Shown: positions 16,096 through 26,891 of the stretch, in pieces
How the letters are laid out: each line of letters begins with the position of its first letter
Numbering within the stretch: the first letter of the stretch is position 1
DNA from: Silene noctiflora
Taxonomy: Eukaryota; Streptophyta; Magnoliopsida; Caryophyllales; Caryophyllaceae
Reading direction: 5' to 3'
DNA length: 45,249 nt
Assembly: GCA_009801015.1 (NCBI GenBank)
Contig: VHZZ01000026.1
Location: 280,990-326,238 of the forward strand
Translations under genes and position numbers: made by a program
The notes under the pieces: generated by a model
Database searches by the model: none
Told to the model about the DNA's origin: nothing
The model's input: the letters and a program-made list of their open reading frames with translations, nothing else

Positions 16096-16333
16096 GTGAA
16101 TCTCAATAAGATAGTAATAAGAGTAAAAAGGCAATGAGAGACAAGATATGATACAAAAATGGGATAGAAAATCCGTTCTCATAACGACCATGTTATCCTA
16201 GAACGGCCTATCTATACTTTCAAAATAACAAGATATTGCACACATTCAACCACCTATCTCACTAGATACAGGCGAGGCCTTAGGATCCATCAAATCGGAA
16301 TGAAAATAGCAGCATCACCAACTAAATCGAGCA

Positions 16334-16455
16334 GAGAACAGGAGCTAGCTCAAGTGGCAAGAGCTCTCTTACCCCGATTATGAAGTTGGGAGTTCGATTC
16401 TCACCCGCGACATAGTGCGCTCATTTGAACCAAAAAAAAAAAAAAAAAAAAAAAA
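16334..16455 (+). mobile_element. tRNA-derived SINE with poly-A tail and 15-bp TSD
   Basis: A pol III A-box-like TAGCTCAAGTGGCAAGAG and a B-box-like GAGTTCGATTCTC are followed by a 24-A tail (16432-16455). The flanks CAACTAAATCGAGCA at 16319-16333 and 16456-16470 are identical, a perfect 15-bp target-site duplication. Body plus tail is 122 bp. It is not a working tRNA because the stems do not close. Confidence 0.9.
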
Positions 16456-16470
16456 CAACTAAATCGAGCA

Positions 16471-16947
16471 TAAATATAAGTAGGGTTCTGGGTTTTGATA
16501 GGGCAACAACTCGGCTTTCAATACAAGACTAGTTTGATTAACTACGAGTACACCACAGATAGTCGATCCAATACTCACGCAACCAGGGATAACAAAAGCT
16601 ATGCTAAAACATACCCAACACTACGAATTCCAAACCCTAAATACCTGAGATTAACTGATAAAGATATCGGAGTAATAGTTTTTCACCACCACGTTAGCCT
16701 ATCCGACTCAAATTCCACATACCTTATAGCCTTATATGCTAAAAATAGTCGTAACATACCGTTGCTCTTCAGGTAACTGTCTATATGGACAGCAGTTACC
16801 AACTAGCCTTAACTACTTGTTACTAAGGCAGAAAGAAATGTTGCAACGCACAGACATTTTTTAACGATATTCTAGTAATAATATGAACTAAATCAGGAAT
16901 CGACCAAAATAATGGAGGCAAAAAACCTTGAATGTGAATTAATCGTT
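16471..16947. other. Intergenic or 3'UTR stretch, no gene seen
   Basis: Ordinary AT-rich sequence between the SINE and the stop codon of the LETM1-like gene. The right part is presumably that gene's 3'UTR. I found no repeat structure or credible reading frame. Confidence 0.6.
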
Positions 16948-19900
16948 TCATCTGTTTGATTCAGCTGTCCCATCATCCTCTTTTTGACCAGCTAGCTTAA
17001 CAATGTCTTCGACGAGTATTTTTCCATCTGGTCAAGGTAAATACGCATTTTCAGCATGACGAAACAGAAATCATAAATGATACTAGGTCCTCTTGGTAAC
17101 TATGACAGGCGTACTTGCTAAATGCAAAATGGTTTTATTGACCTCATTTACCAAAGGTCATTTCTAAAAATTACCGAGAATTTGTTCAATCATGGAAAAG
17201 TGGAAAACTAAAACTAGGAAAGAAGGATTTATTTTATCAAAGATAGAAAGAGGTCTTTTTTTTGGAACAACAGATATGAAAATGAAGCCAGCAGAAGTAA
17301 AACGGAGAGTATATAATACAAGACTGAAAGTAATAATACGATATACGTATTTTTTTTTTTAAATCCATGTGTTCTTTTTTTTGGGATATAACCATAGCAC
17401 AGGTGAAATAAATGCTGCTGGTCATACAAATGGGTCGAGGATCGGAGGTTGGAAAGTATTCGTGTCCGCACGTTTAGGGGAAGGGTGTGTGTGGAGGCAC
17501 ATACCTCTGTCTTTCGATAGCCTGCTGATTATCTCCTGAATACCATCTTTGTTCAGGGTGTCTTTGAGGTATGCAGCTGCAGATGCTACTTCTTCCGGAG
17601 TTACCTTCCCGTCATAGTCCCTGTCAAATCATTTACATCGTGAATTGACACTTCTTACATATAACAACAATCTATGGCAAGTAAAAGAACTTACAAAAAA
17701 GGAGAGCAGTCAAGTGGTTAATGTATTATTCTGCCTAATCAAACAATGAAATCAACATTTCAAGAGCTTAACTCTGATCGTAGCCGAAACTGGTCATTCG
17801 AATCAAGTTCCAGTCGGGGGAAATGGCTAGGTCATTCCAGTAGATTCAAGTTGTAATTGTTAAGGTATTTGTTTCAAAGCAGCCATTCCATGCCAGTCCT
17901 CATTTTTAATCGGGTTATTTTGGGTTCGGGTTTAGTGAAAATTGTACTTTCTAGATCAGGTTAGTTTAGTATTGCCAAGTCTTGGCATAACCATACTAGA
18001 TAGTATAACAGATTACTCCCAGGTTTCGTGACCAATGAGTCCATGACAGATTTGAGGATGTGTGTGTAATGGGTAAGTTGATACGTTAGCGGAAGCGTTA
18101 AATTGTATATGATTTCCACAAAGTGGAAACTTACTCCCGTATCATAAGTCCTGGTTGAAAACCTTTTGATAAGGTGAGCCGTCAAGGTTACCTGACGCTA
18201 ATCATCGGAAATTAACTTCGACAGTTCCAGTTCTGTCCAAAAACTTATAGCCACCAAGTTCCTTACATACTGCACGTGTTGTGCCGTTTTATGGGGCCAT
18301 ACATTTACAACAGTACAAGTGCAGTATATCTGAATAACGTGTAATGGGGCCATGAGAACATTACATCAGTCAGTAGTCCCATCATAATTTAGTGAACAAA
18401 AAGAGAAAGCAAATATAACCTGTCTAGTAATCGCCAACGATCACCAATTTCCGCGTCAACATCATCAATTTCTTTCTCAAGCTTTTGAAGCATAGCATCC
18501 ACCTGATATAGTCAAACAGAGAAACCCAATCAATTCCATTTACAGGTTAAGATATTAAGGACTAAACGGCTGAAACCGTTGAGGGATTCCACACTACCTT
18601 ATCTGTAAGGGCTGAAGTAACTGCAGTTGTATCTGAATCTTCCTCATCCACCTCTCGAGCAGCTCTATATGCCTTTTCAGCTTCTACCTCCCCTTCTTTT
18701 CCTTCCTCTACCATACTATTGTATAACTCAATCTGAAAACAGAAGTTAAACATGTGAGCCTACAAGGCTACAATCTACATAGTTTCTAAGAGATGGTCAA
18801 AATTTTTTTGGACTAATAACAAGGGTGGGACGGTGGAACATTTATTATAACAGAATATATACTAACCTCCTTATTGACAAGCCTCAGGAATTCCTCACGT
18901 TCCCTGCTCACCGACTAGAATAAATAAAACAGATACCAGTCAGTTATGCGAAAAATTCTACCAGTCCAATGTAAATATTCAATACCACAGCAATCTGCCT
19001 TACAGATGCTGAAGCTAGCACAGCCAATGCACGACTGAGCTCACAAAGTTGGTCGTCACTGTCTAGTATTTCAGATTTCTCACGTTCTTTCGCCTCTTTA
19101 GGAGTTCGATCCACCATCATCTCAGCTGAAGCCAGATCCTTATGGCTAGTAGTAGACTCTTTCAATTTTGCTCTTTCCTTTTCTGCTATTTTCTCTTCCT
19201 CCTACAAGATCAAATGTAACAAAACCTCCGAGTGACGCTATGTTCAGAGAAATAAATGTTGAGTTTAATAAAATTCGCTTTTTTTGGAAACCTAGATAAT
19301 GGTTAAATATGCTACATTCAAACAAACCAAACAGAGTTCTGGTGTAGTAATGAGAGCATAGGACGCTGCATCAAACAAATTATAAGAATGCTAGGAGGAA
19401 ATTCCGATTAGACAAAATTTATACTCCCTCCTAGTCACTTATTTCTTCCCTCTTCCATTTTGCACAAGAAATAAGGAATTGATTTTGGACCACACAAAAC
19501 CATCTACCCCACATACAATTAAATTTGGACCACATATAACATTCCAAAAAAGGAAAGAGGGAAGAAAACCCGACTAGCTCCGAAAAGGAAAGAGGGAAGA
19601 AATGATCGACTAGGAGGGAGTACATTTTAAGCCCTTGCATAAAAGGGTCAAAGAAGGTGAAAGTAACAAAGACCTCAATTAATTCTTCCTGCATTTCAAG
19701 GAACTCCAGCTTTCTCCTCCTATCTGAGACGGTATCTTCCGATGGCAAAGATGTGGCTCCAACAGTATCGACAACCTCATCTGGCAAAGAGGAAATTGCA
19801 AATTCTACAGCTTCCTCGGGCTTAATTTTTCCAGATATGTTGAAGGATCTGAGAGAAAGAGGTTAAATCATGAGTCATAATATCGAGAAACTAAAAAATC

Positions 19901-20615
19901 AGGAGAGAGCATATAAGAGCAACTCATTCCTCTTACCTTGAAAGAATCAAAAGAGATGACGGAACAGAGTGATTCAGAGATAAGTCCAACCAGTCCCTCA
20001 GCTGTATATAGGACAACTTGAATGATTTAGAGTTGGTAAAAAAAGTACTACAATAGATAGGCAACAGCTGATAAGAACCCACCAAATAATTAAACGACAA
20101 ACAGAAGTTCTTGCCAGTTGCAAGGGTTATATTGATTTATGCGAATTCAAAGTGACTTCACATCTGACTAGGTAAAATAAGTCGCTCAAAATCTCTGTAA
20201 TTGACAAGTCACAGTACCATCACTACATAGCCTCCTAGAGTGATTTGATAATTTGGCGAACAGATAAGGGCCAATAAGAAACCTGTTGGCGCATTTCTTC
20301 AACGGAAAGTAAACCAAGCAACCCTCTATCTCTACAGGCTTGACGAAGCTCTTCCTCTGAAAGTGACTTAACGCCCTCAGCTTGAATCATTTTATCATCT
20401 TCTTTAATCCTTCCAAGATAGAATAAGCAGTGTTTTAGTGAGTAGCTACTATCAAGAAACGTCAATTTAGCTTTTCACGAGGACGATACTTGCCATAATC
20501 GACCATTCAAATTAACTTCTAGCTATAAGGTTAATCCCAGGTAAAACGCAAAATGTAAAATGCAATCCTGCTTCATTTAACAAAGCAACAGTGGTGGAGC
20601 TAGGGGGGCGGTCCT

Positions 20616-20647
<32 letters not shown>

Positions 20648-23254
20648 TGAATTTTTCGAAGTTTTTAATTAAAATTTTCGATTTTTTTCAAGTGTGCCTT
20701 GTATTATTACTCATCCACCCCCCCTAAATTTTTCGCCACCCCAAGCTCAAATCCTGGCTCTGCCACTGCTTGGAAATTGACTACATAAACAACGACCACC
20801 AGTAACTCTAGGTGTCTTACCCAGAGAACTACATACACAAGGAGCCGGCACATGGGATATCTAGTGACGAAAGGCATAACACCCAGAGAACGACAACTTA
20901 AGCCATGAATAGGTGTCGTGGGACTGACACACAATGACACAACACTAATCATGTCATTGACAGAAGCATTACTATATTTATAAAAGATATGGGTAATTGC
21001 AATTAAACACGAAGAGATCAAACAAAGTGTTGAGTGCTATGTTAACATGATCTATATATATAAAAAAANAAAAAAAAAAAAAAAAAAAAAAAGTGATATA
21101 GCATATATAAAGATCACTTACTTACGGAGCTTGTTGCGTAGCATAAAACGCAAGTATGCATCCGTTCCAAAAGGTGTGACGCCCATGTATTTGCACATGC
21201 TAATTAACCGGGGCCTGCATGGAAACATAACATAATTATAAACATAATGGGGAAGCACAAAGTGAAAGAGTAATTGTTACCATCATATCAAATTATGATA
21301 TAAAGGATAATTTGTCGACTAAAAGTAGGAAATGAGGGGTGCATGATGACGTAAAAAGAATGCAACCACCAACCTGCTAATGTTATCCAGAGTCAATTCA
21401 TCATTAAACAGCTTTGCGAAGCCCAAAATTTCTTTATTGGACACATCTTCACCGTTCCTAACCTGCTTATCATTACGGTGTGCATTATATCCTAAAACTC
21501 CTAGTGAAATTAATCATGAACAGAAAAGACTGACAGAATATATAAACATTGCATCCTTACTTTGTTCATGAATTCATCAAGATCCTCAGCAGTTTGCTTA
21601 ACTTCTCCACTACGTGAATTTTGGACTTCTTTTGCCATCTCTTTCACTGTTTCTTGAAGAAACTTGGCATATTCTATTCTAGCATTCAGCCTCCGTTTCA
21701 ATTGCTCCTGAGAAAGAGTATGAATAGTAGAGCAAATCAATCAAGGTCTATAATCTGGCACAGAAGATTTAAAAAATCCAAACCAACTAATGCACCTATC
21801 ATTTCCCGAAAACTATACCAAAGGTAATTCTTGGCCACACATAATCATACAAAGCAACATTCATTGACCAGTTGTGAACAATTCATAGACATTACTTATA
21901 TAGTTATACGCATTATATTTTCATACTACAAACAAATCTTAAATGTTAACATTTACAATGCAGAGATGATCACTATTCTTTAGGAATAAATCAAAATGGA
22001 ACCCTAAGGTGTCAACGCTTATAAAATGAGCTAAAGTGAAATTACTCTCTAAACGCAGATCACTTCCATACATCTGAGTGATCCGACCCCCTTCCCTCCC
22101 CATTGGCAGAAGCTTTTAAGGCACTTGTGCTAATTGTTGTCATACCAAACGCTTGTAGACTATAAGCGGTCTTCATGGCAAAAAAAAATAAAAGCCGTCT
22201 TCACTAAAATAAAGTAAAAACAGTAATAACCACAACACGCGAATTCAAATGCCATCAAGAGTTCACCTGTTCCTTCATCTTGTCTTGGAATGTTGATGGC
22301 AACATATTCGGAAACAACTTCAGAAATACCGGCAACAAGAACTCCATGAAAGGAACTATAATGAATACTGCAACCGGCACAAGCCTGAATATGTCTGCCG
22401 TAGTACGGGTTAGTTGCTGTCTCTCTCTTCTTGATAGACTCTTTCCACCAGCAAGCTTCACTAAAAGCCTTGAGCATATCCTCACATCAGCCCAGAGTAA
22501 TTTTGTACCCAACCAATAATGTTGCGCGCCGGCCACAATATGATCCTTCCAGTGGTGCATCTTGTTAGCCCAGTCCGCTCTGAGGTAATTAAAAACATCA
22601 GATTTACGGGAAAATTCAAAACGACCTTTTACGTATAAGGTCAAGGATATACCTGCTCATGGACGCAATAACCCTCAAGGCAGGACCGATTCCCAAAAGT
22701 CTTGCCCAGAGTTTTTGGAGCAGAGCTTTTTCAGTCTTTTGAGATTCTTCCTGCAATTGCTTAGCTTTGGCTTTTGCTTTAGCTGAACTGAGACCCTCAA
22801 CTGCTTGATCACATTCTTCAGGTGACGGTTCCTTCTTCTGAGAGGCAACCTTTTGTTTATTTTTGTTGTTACTATCCCGAAACTTAGGTTGACCAGAAGC
22901 TGCTGTTGAGGAATAGCGCAAGCCTTGTGACATCCAATTGGCTCCCAAAGATGATCCATGGAACGGGCGTTTATAAACTGATCTGAAAGCTGAAGTTCCA
23001 CCAAAATCTTTCCGTAGAAGCCCCGCAGCAGAGAGAAGCTCTATCTTTTCTTTGGTTATCAACGATGACTCCTTTTCTTTTCGTGAATCAGAATCAAGAG
23101 ACGGTAAAGCCACTGACCAACTTGAATTCCAAGAATTAGGGACAGAAGATGACTGTTCGAGTCCAAAACTTGAAAAACTCCGATATGAGCCACTAGGCTG
23201 ACTTAGTGCACTGACAAAGGCTCCCCTCTTTCGCACGATTGTTCTGGCAGCCAT
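16948..23254 (-). CDS. LETM1: LETM1-family mitochondrial inner-membrane protein
   Basis: Inner-membrane protein tied to cation (K+/H+ or Ca2+/H+) exchange and mitochondrial translation in other organisms. Fourteen coding exons on the minus strand, in transcript order: 23254-22653, 22579-22267, 21707-21561, 21462-21374, 21214-21122, 20409-20283, 20001-19937, 19848-19674, 19201-19004, 18914-18867, 18732-18598, 18502-18420, 17620-17505 and 17027-16948. All phases agree and give 756 residues. The N-terminus MAARTIVRKRG is basic and serine-rich, as in mitochondrial presequences. The membrane signature RLVPVAVFIIVPFMEFLLP lies at 266-284. A ribosome-binding-like LETM domain and coiled coils follow. 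A canonical EF-hand loop DRDYDGKVTPEE lies at 691-702. A second loop, SKDRDGKILVED, lacks the first acidic residue and is degenerate. The symbol denotes the family; plants have two close copies. Confidence 0.92.
19424..19620. mobile_element. Stowaway-type MITE in a LETM1-like intron, 197 bp
   Basis: Ends CTCCCTCCTAGTCA and TCGACTAGGAGGGAG with TA at 19422-19423 and 19621-19622. GGAAAGAGGGAAGAAA words recur inside. It lies between the exons 19004-19201 and 19674-19848. Confidence 0.85.
20589..20768. mobile_element. Small inverted-repeat element with a 29-C run
   Basis: Left end CAGTGGTGGAGCTAGGG and right end CCTGGCTCTGCCACTG form an imperfect terminal inverted repeat. No clear target duplication was seen. 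A homopolymer of 29 C (20616-20644) lies inside. Similar GGTGGAG and GGCAGAGCTAG fragments near 28926 and 5130 suggest a dispersed family. It sits in a LETM1-like intron. Confidence 0.55.
21062..21092. repeat. Poly-A tract with an N
   Basis: About 30 A interrupted by N at 21069, in an intron of the LETM1-like gene close to the donor at 21121. The length is uncertain. Confidence 0.9.
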
Positions 23255-23953
23255 CAGCAACGTCTAGCACACGGCAGTGGAACTAATCTAATTCTCCTGT
23301 AAGGTCACTAGTGTACTGATATCTGAATCTCATGAAAGCAAAAATCAGCAAACAGTACGAAATTATATATATTGCCTAATGCTACACATTTCAGGCACAT
23401 CAAATTCCACCACTAATATGCAACATTACCATTTTTTAATTTCTTTTAAGGATTACGAACATACTGGATAAAGATAATGGGGTAAAGGAAAGAAAATATA
23501 AAAAAAAAGTATGTGCAATTTGCCTAACAGTGCGCATCGCTTGGTGCACTTTCTACAAATAGCACACCTAAGCCACCCTGACCTAGTGTGCCAGTGCTGC
23601 ATTGAGCCTTCAGCTTAAGCGCATCCGAAGCACGCTTTTCAAAGTGCCAACTTGTTTGATTCGGTAGCGGGTAGTAAACAACTTTCTCATTTTTGTAGAA
23701 AGTGGAAACTAATGGTAATTGTTACACCCCTATTTGATAAAAGATTTGTCAACCAGACAACGGACTGGAAATTCATATTTTCTAGTCATACAAGCAATCA
23801 ATTGCAGAGTAAAGCGTAACAATTAAAAGTCACGATTAAGTATGATTACTGAATTCCGTCATTCCATGGCACACAAAACCCCCACACTTGCGCATTGTAC
23901 ATAGTGGTACACATAGAGCTCCAAATAGTAAACCACTAAGCCAAAGAATGTTA

Positions 23954-24380
23954 CTCCCTCCGTCCCGGTCATTTGTTGTCCTTTTCCTTTTTTATGTGGC
24001 TCAGTCATTTGTTGTCCTTTCTATTTTAGGGTGCTTTTAAACTATTAAATGACCATACTACCCCCTTTTATTTTTTTACTTAGACAATCAAACATTTGCT
24101 TCCCAGCCCAATTGTAACCTAATTATTCACAATTCATTTTATCAGATTATACCTAAATCCCTAAATCATTCCTCCCTCCCTCATTTTACGATGAACCCTC
24201 ATTTTATCAGCAAAGTGGTCCCCCTTGAAAGTGGTCCTCACAAGAAAACCAGGGTGAAAAGTAAATGTTGCCATTCTGTGTACTCCTTTGAATGAATGAG
24301 AGGGTATATTAGTCTTTTCCTCCCTTTTCTTAATATTTGTGCCAAAATAAAAGGACAACAAATGACCGGGACGGAGGGAG
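23954..24380. mobile_element. Stowaway-type MITE, 427 bp, in the leader intron
   Basis: Ends CTCCCTCCGTCCCGGTCATT and AATGACCGGGACGGAGGGAG are perfect inverse copies, flanked by TA at 23952-23953 and 24381-24382. CAGTCATTTGTTGTCC is repeated inside, as in the 5913-6120 element. The near-perfect ends suggest a fairly recent insertion. Confidence 0.9.
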
Positions 24381-24519
24381 TATATGTCAGCACAGTAATA
24401 CAAATTTCCATGATTGTTGACTTAATTATCTTGACAACTCCAATCAAAATCCACAGCCATTCCAGCAAACTACCTCAATAAAAAAGGACAGAAGCAATTT
24501 CTACGAATACATATTCTCA

Positions 24520-25160
24520 TAACAATGAAACTGAACTCATTTGGCCGAAAATTCAACTCAAATTACAACAATATGCACCACAATTAAACGGAAACTTAAT
24601 CAATGAATGTAAAACCAAATTTAAAACAATCACATTAATACTCTCCTAACAAAAAAACTGAAATTATTTCGCCGAAATTTCAACTCAGATTACCGCAAAC
24701 AACATCGAGATTAAACAAAGAAGAAATTCAATCGAAAACGAAACAATATCTAAAACGGTCACATTAACATTCCTCACTGAAATTGCTGTTTTTTCTAGCA
24801 TCTCTAACAATTGTTCTACGAACAAATAATCTCTCATAACAACGAAACTGAACTTATTTCGCCGAAAATTCAACTCAAATTACTACAATAAACATCGCAA
24901 TTAAACTAAAACTAATTCAATAATTTCCGCAAAAAAAAAAAAATACAGTATAATACAATCACATCAATTTTCCTCCAAAAATCGCTACTTTTTCCAGCAA
25001 CTCTAACAATAAAATCAAACTCATTTCGCATAAAATTCAACGCAAATTACAACAATACGCATCACAATTACACAAAAAATTACTCCAAAAAAATTAAAAC
25101 AAAATCTAATACAATCACATTAACAATCCTTCAAGAAATCCATACTTTTTCAAGCATTTA
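24520..25160. repeat. Degenerate tandem repeat, four copies
   Basis: The phrase around TTCGCCGAAAATTCAACTCA, followed by ATTACAACAATA...CATCACAATTA and later ACAATCACATTAA, recurs with its CAACTCA core at 24554, 24681, 24871 and 25038. Spacings are 127, 190 and 167 bp. It fills the start of the LETM1-like leader intron. Confidence 0.8.
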
Positions 25161-25395
25161 ACATAAAAGTAATACGATTAATTAACAAAAATGAGCATCA
25201 AATTAGAAAGAAATTACCTAAAATTAGCGAATGTTGAATTGATAATATGAATTATTTGAGATTACTGTGCAAATTTAGGTGAGATTTTACGAAGGAGAGA
25301 TGAAACTTGGAGGAAAAGTCAGTTGAAGTGTGGAAGGAGAATGAAATGGGAGGGGTTTTAGGCGCTGCACGAGGTTTATGTTTTTGGAATTTTAT

Positions 25396-25694
25396 TTTGA
25401 TTGACCCGAATGACACCCGAAACCCGAATGACCCGACCCAGCCTGAAAATGAACCGACAAAACATAATTTTAATTGACTCCAAAAGACTTGAAATGTTTT
25501 TTTCTCGCTTAATCATTGACCTGAAAATGACTCGATCCGTTTTACCCGAAATAGACCCAACCAACAAACCCAAAACAGGCTCGTAACCTGAAATGATCCG
25601 ACCCGAACTAACCAGAAAATTTGAAAAGCCTGAAATGACCAGATCTGAATTGGCCCAACACGAACCGACCCGATTGACCCGTTTGTCAGGTCTA
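25396..25694. mobile_element. Truncated hAT-type element, ACCCGA-rich
   Basis: Collinear over about 300 bp with the element at 8178-8556, including the AAAAGACTTGAAA and ACCAACAAACCC stretches, and it ends with the same GTCAGGTCTA terminus. The left end is missing and no target duplication is left. It lies just upstream of the LETM1-like leader exon. Confidence 0.75.
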
Positions 25695-26043
25695 CGCTAG
25701 ATCCCTACTTACAATCCAACACATTTACTAACCAATACGGAATAGTTATTCGGTAAAACCGTCATATATAAAACGAGATATGTATGAAGAGTAATAATTA
25801 ACGAGTGCTTAACCAATGAAAGAATCAAATATTAGATGATTTTATTAAATTATTTGTGTCTTTAATAAATCTATTGGATTTTTGTCATTAATAACAAAGA
25901 ATCAATGATTAATACGGCGTATATAATAGAATCCATGCTTTAACAACCTCTCTTACTTGGGAAGGCACGACCCCCCAAATATCAAAAGGAAGAGTGTTGG
26001 CTGCCCGAAAAATTGAATTATATGGCCGCTCCATAACCACCAC

Positions 26044-26363
26044 TAGGGGTGCACATAAAGTAGATCGGACCGACCTGGTCCAGCCGGTCTGGACCGAATA
26101 TAATCGGGTCCGGTCTTCGGATCCACAAAATACTGTGACCGGTCTCCGGTCCGGTCCGGTCCAAGCAAAAAAATCACCACAAATTGCCTTTAAAAATAGA
26201 ACCGGTCCGGTCCAAACCAGGAAAAAATCGGACCTAAAGGGTTCCGGTCCGGTCCGGTCCGGGTTCCCACCTAACCAGTCCGATCCCCGGGTTTGGGATA
26301 TGGGGTTGTCCGGTCCGCGGGTCTTTGCGGTCCAGTCCGGTTCTGGACCAGTGAGCAGCCCTA
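26044..26363. mobile_element. hAT-type element, GGTCCGGTCC-rich, 320 bp
   Basis: Ends TAGGGGTGCAC and GTGAGCAGCCCTA are imperfect inverse copies. It is flanked by a perfect 8-bp duplication ACCACCAC (26036-26043 and 26364-26371). The inside is made of GGTCC/GGACC words in both orientations. The two long reading frames that cross it on opposite strands are products of this composition. Confidence 0.9.
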
Positions 26364-26635
26364 ACCACCACACCCATTCACAGTTATTGATAACAAAAAT
26401 CCAATAGAGTTATTACATATTAAAAAAACACAAATAATTAGTCAAATTTTTTTTACCATGTGAAATTTGGATTAACTATAACTCTCAGCTATGATTAACT
26501 ATAACTCTCGGATAGAAAACATTTAATTTCTTTTATCAAATTCACAGACTTTACAATATCTTTAGAAAAAAAGAAAACATTACAGTTTATAAACTAGTAG
26601 CCGCAAAGTTCTAAACCGTTAAATTAAAAAAAAAA

Positions 26636-26832
26636 AAAGAAGAAGTCGGGCTTGAAGAGTGGTTAGTGCACATGCCCTCCCGTACCATGTGTTGAGGTTC
26701 CACTTCGTGAGTTTTTGAGGAGTTTTGAGGTTGCCAGGATTCGAACCCGTGACCTTCTGTCACACTGGCTCTGATACCATGATAGATGAACCATCTCAAC
26801 CAATGGTTGAGGCCCAACTATTATAAATATTC
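26636..26832 (-). mobile_element. TRIM-like LTR retroelement relic
   Basis: Read on the minus strand, an LTR-like end ...ATGGTTCATCTATCA is followed directly by TGGTATCAGAGCC, the primer-binding site for initiator tRNA-Met. After it comes a short internal region with GGGTTCGAATCCTGGCAACC. No coding capacity is present. A related, rearranged copy lies at 38655-38927. Confidence 0.65.
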
Positions 26833-26891
26833 CTATTAGACACAGCTAGGGGTCACACAGCTAGGGGTGTAACCGAGACGAGACGAGTTCA

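Larger units (their letters stand above)
23297..25217 (-). other. 5'UTR intron of the LETM1-like gene
   Basis: On the minus strand, a GTAATTTC donor follows an exon whose left edge is at 25218, and a CTTACAG acceptor ends at 23297, 42 bases before the ATG at 23254. The 1.9-kb leader intron holds a Stowaway element (23954-24380) and a four-copy degenerate repeat (about 24520-25160). Long leader introns often raise expression in plants; here that is inference. Confidence 0.6.

Noticed and set aside
16340..16410. tRNA gene
   Set aside because: A- and B-box-like words are present, but the acceptor and anticodon stems do not pair. Poly-A tail and target duplication show a SINE.
25909..26407. Long opposing reading frames (137 and 154 codons)
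   Set aside because: They run through a GGTCC/GGACC-rich hAT-type element. Both strands stay open because of word composition, and the peptides are low complexity.
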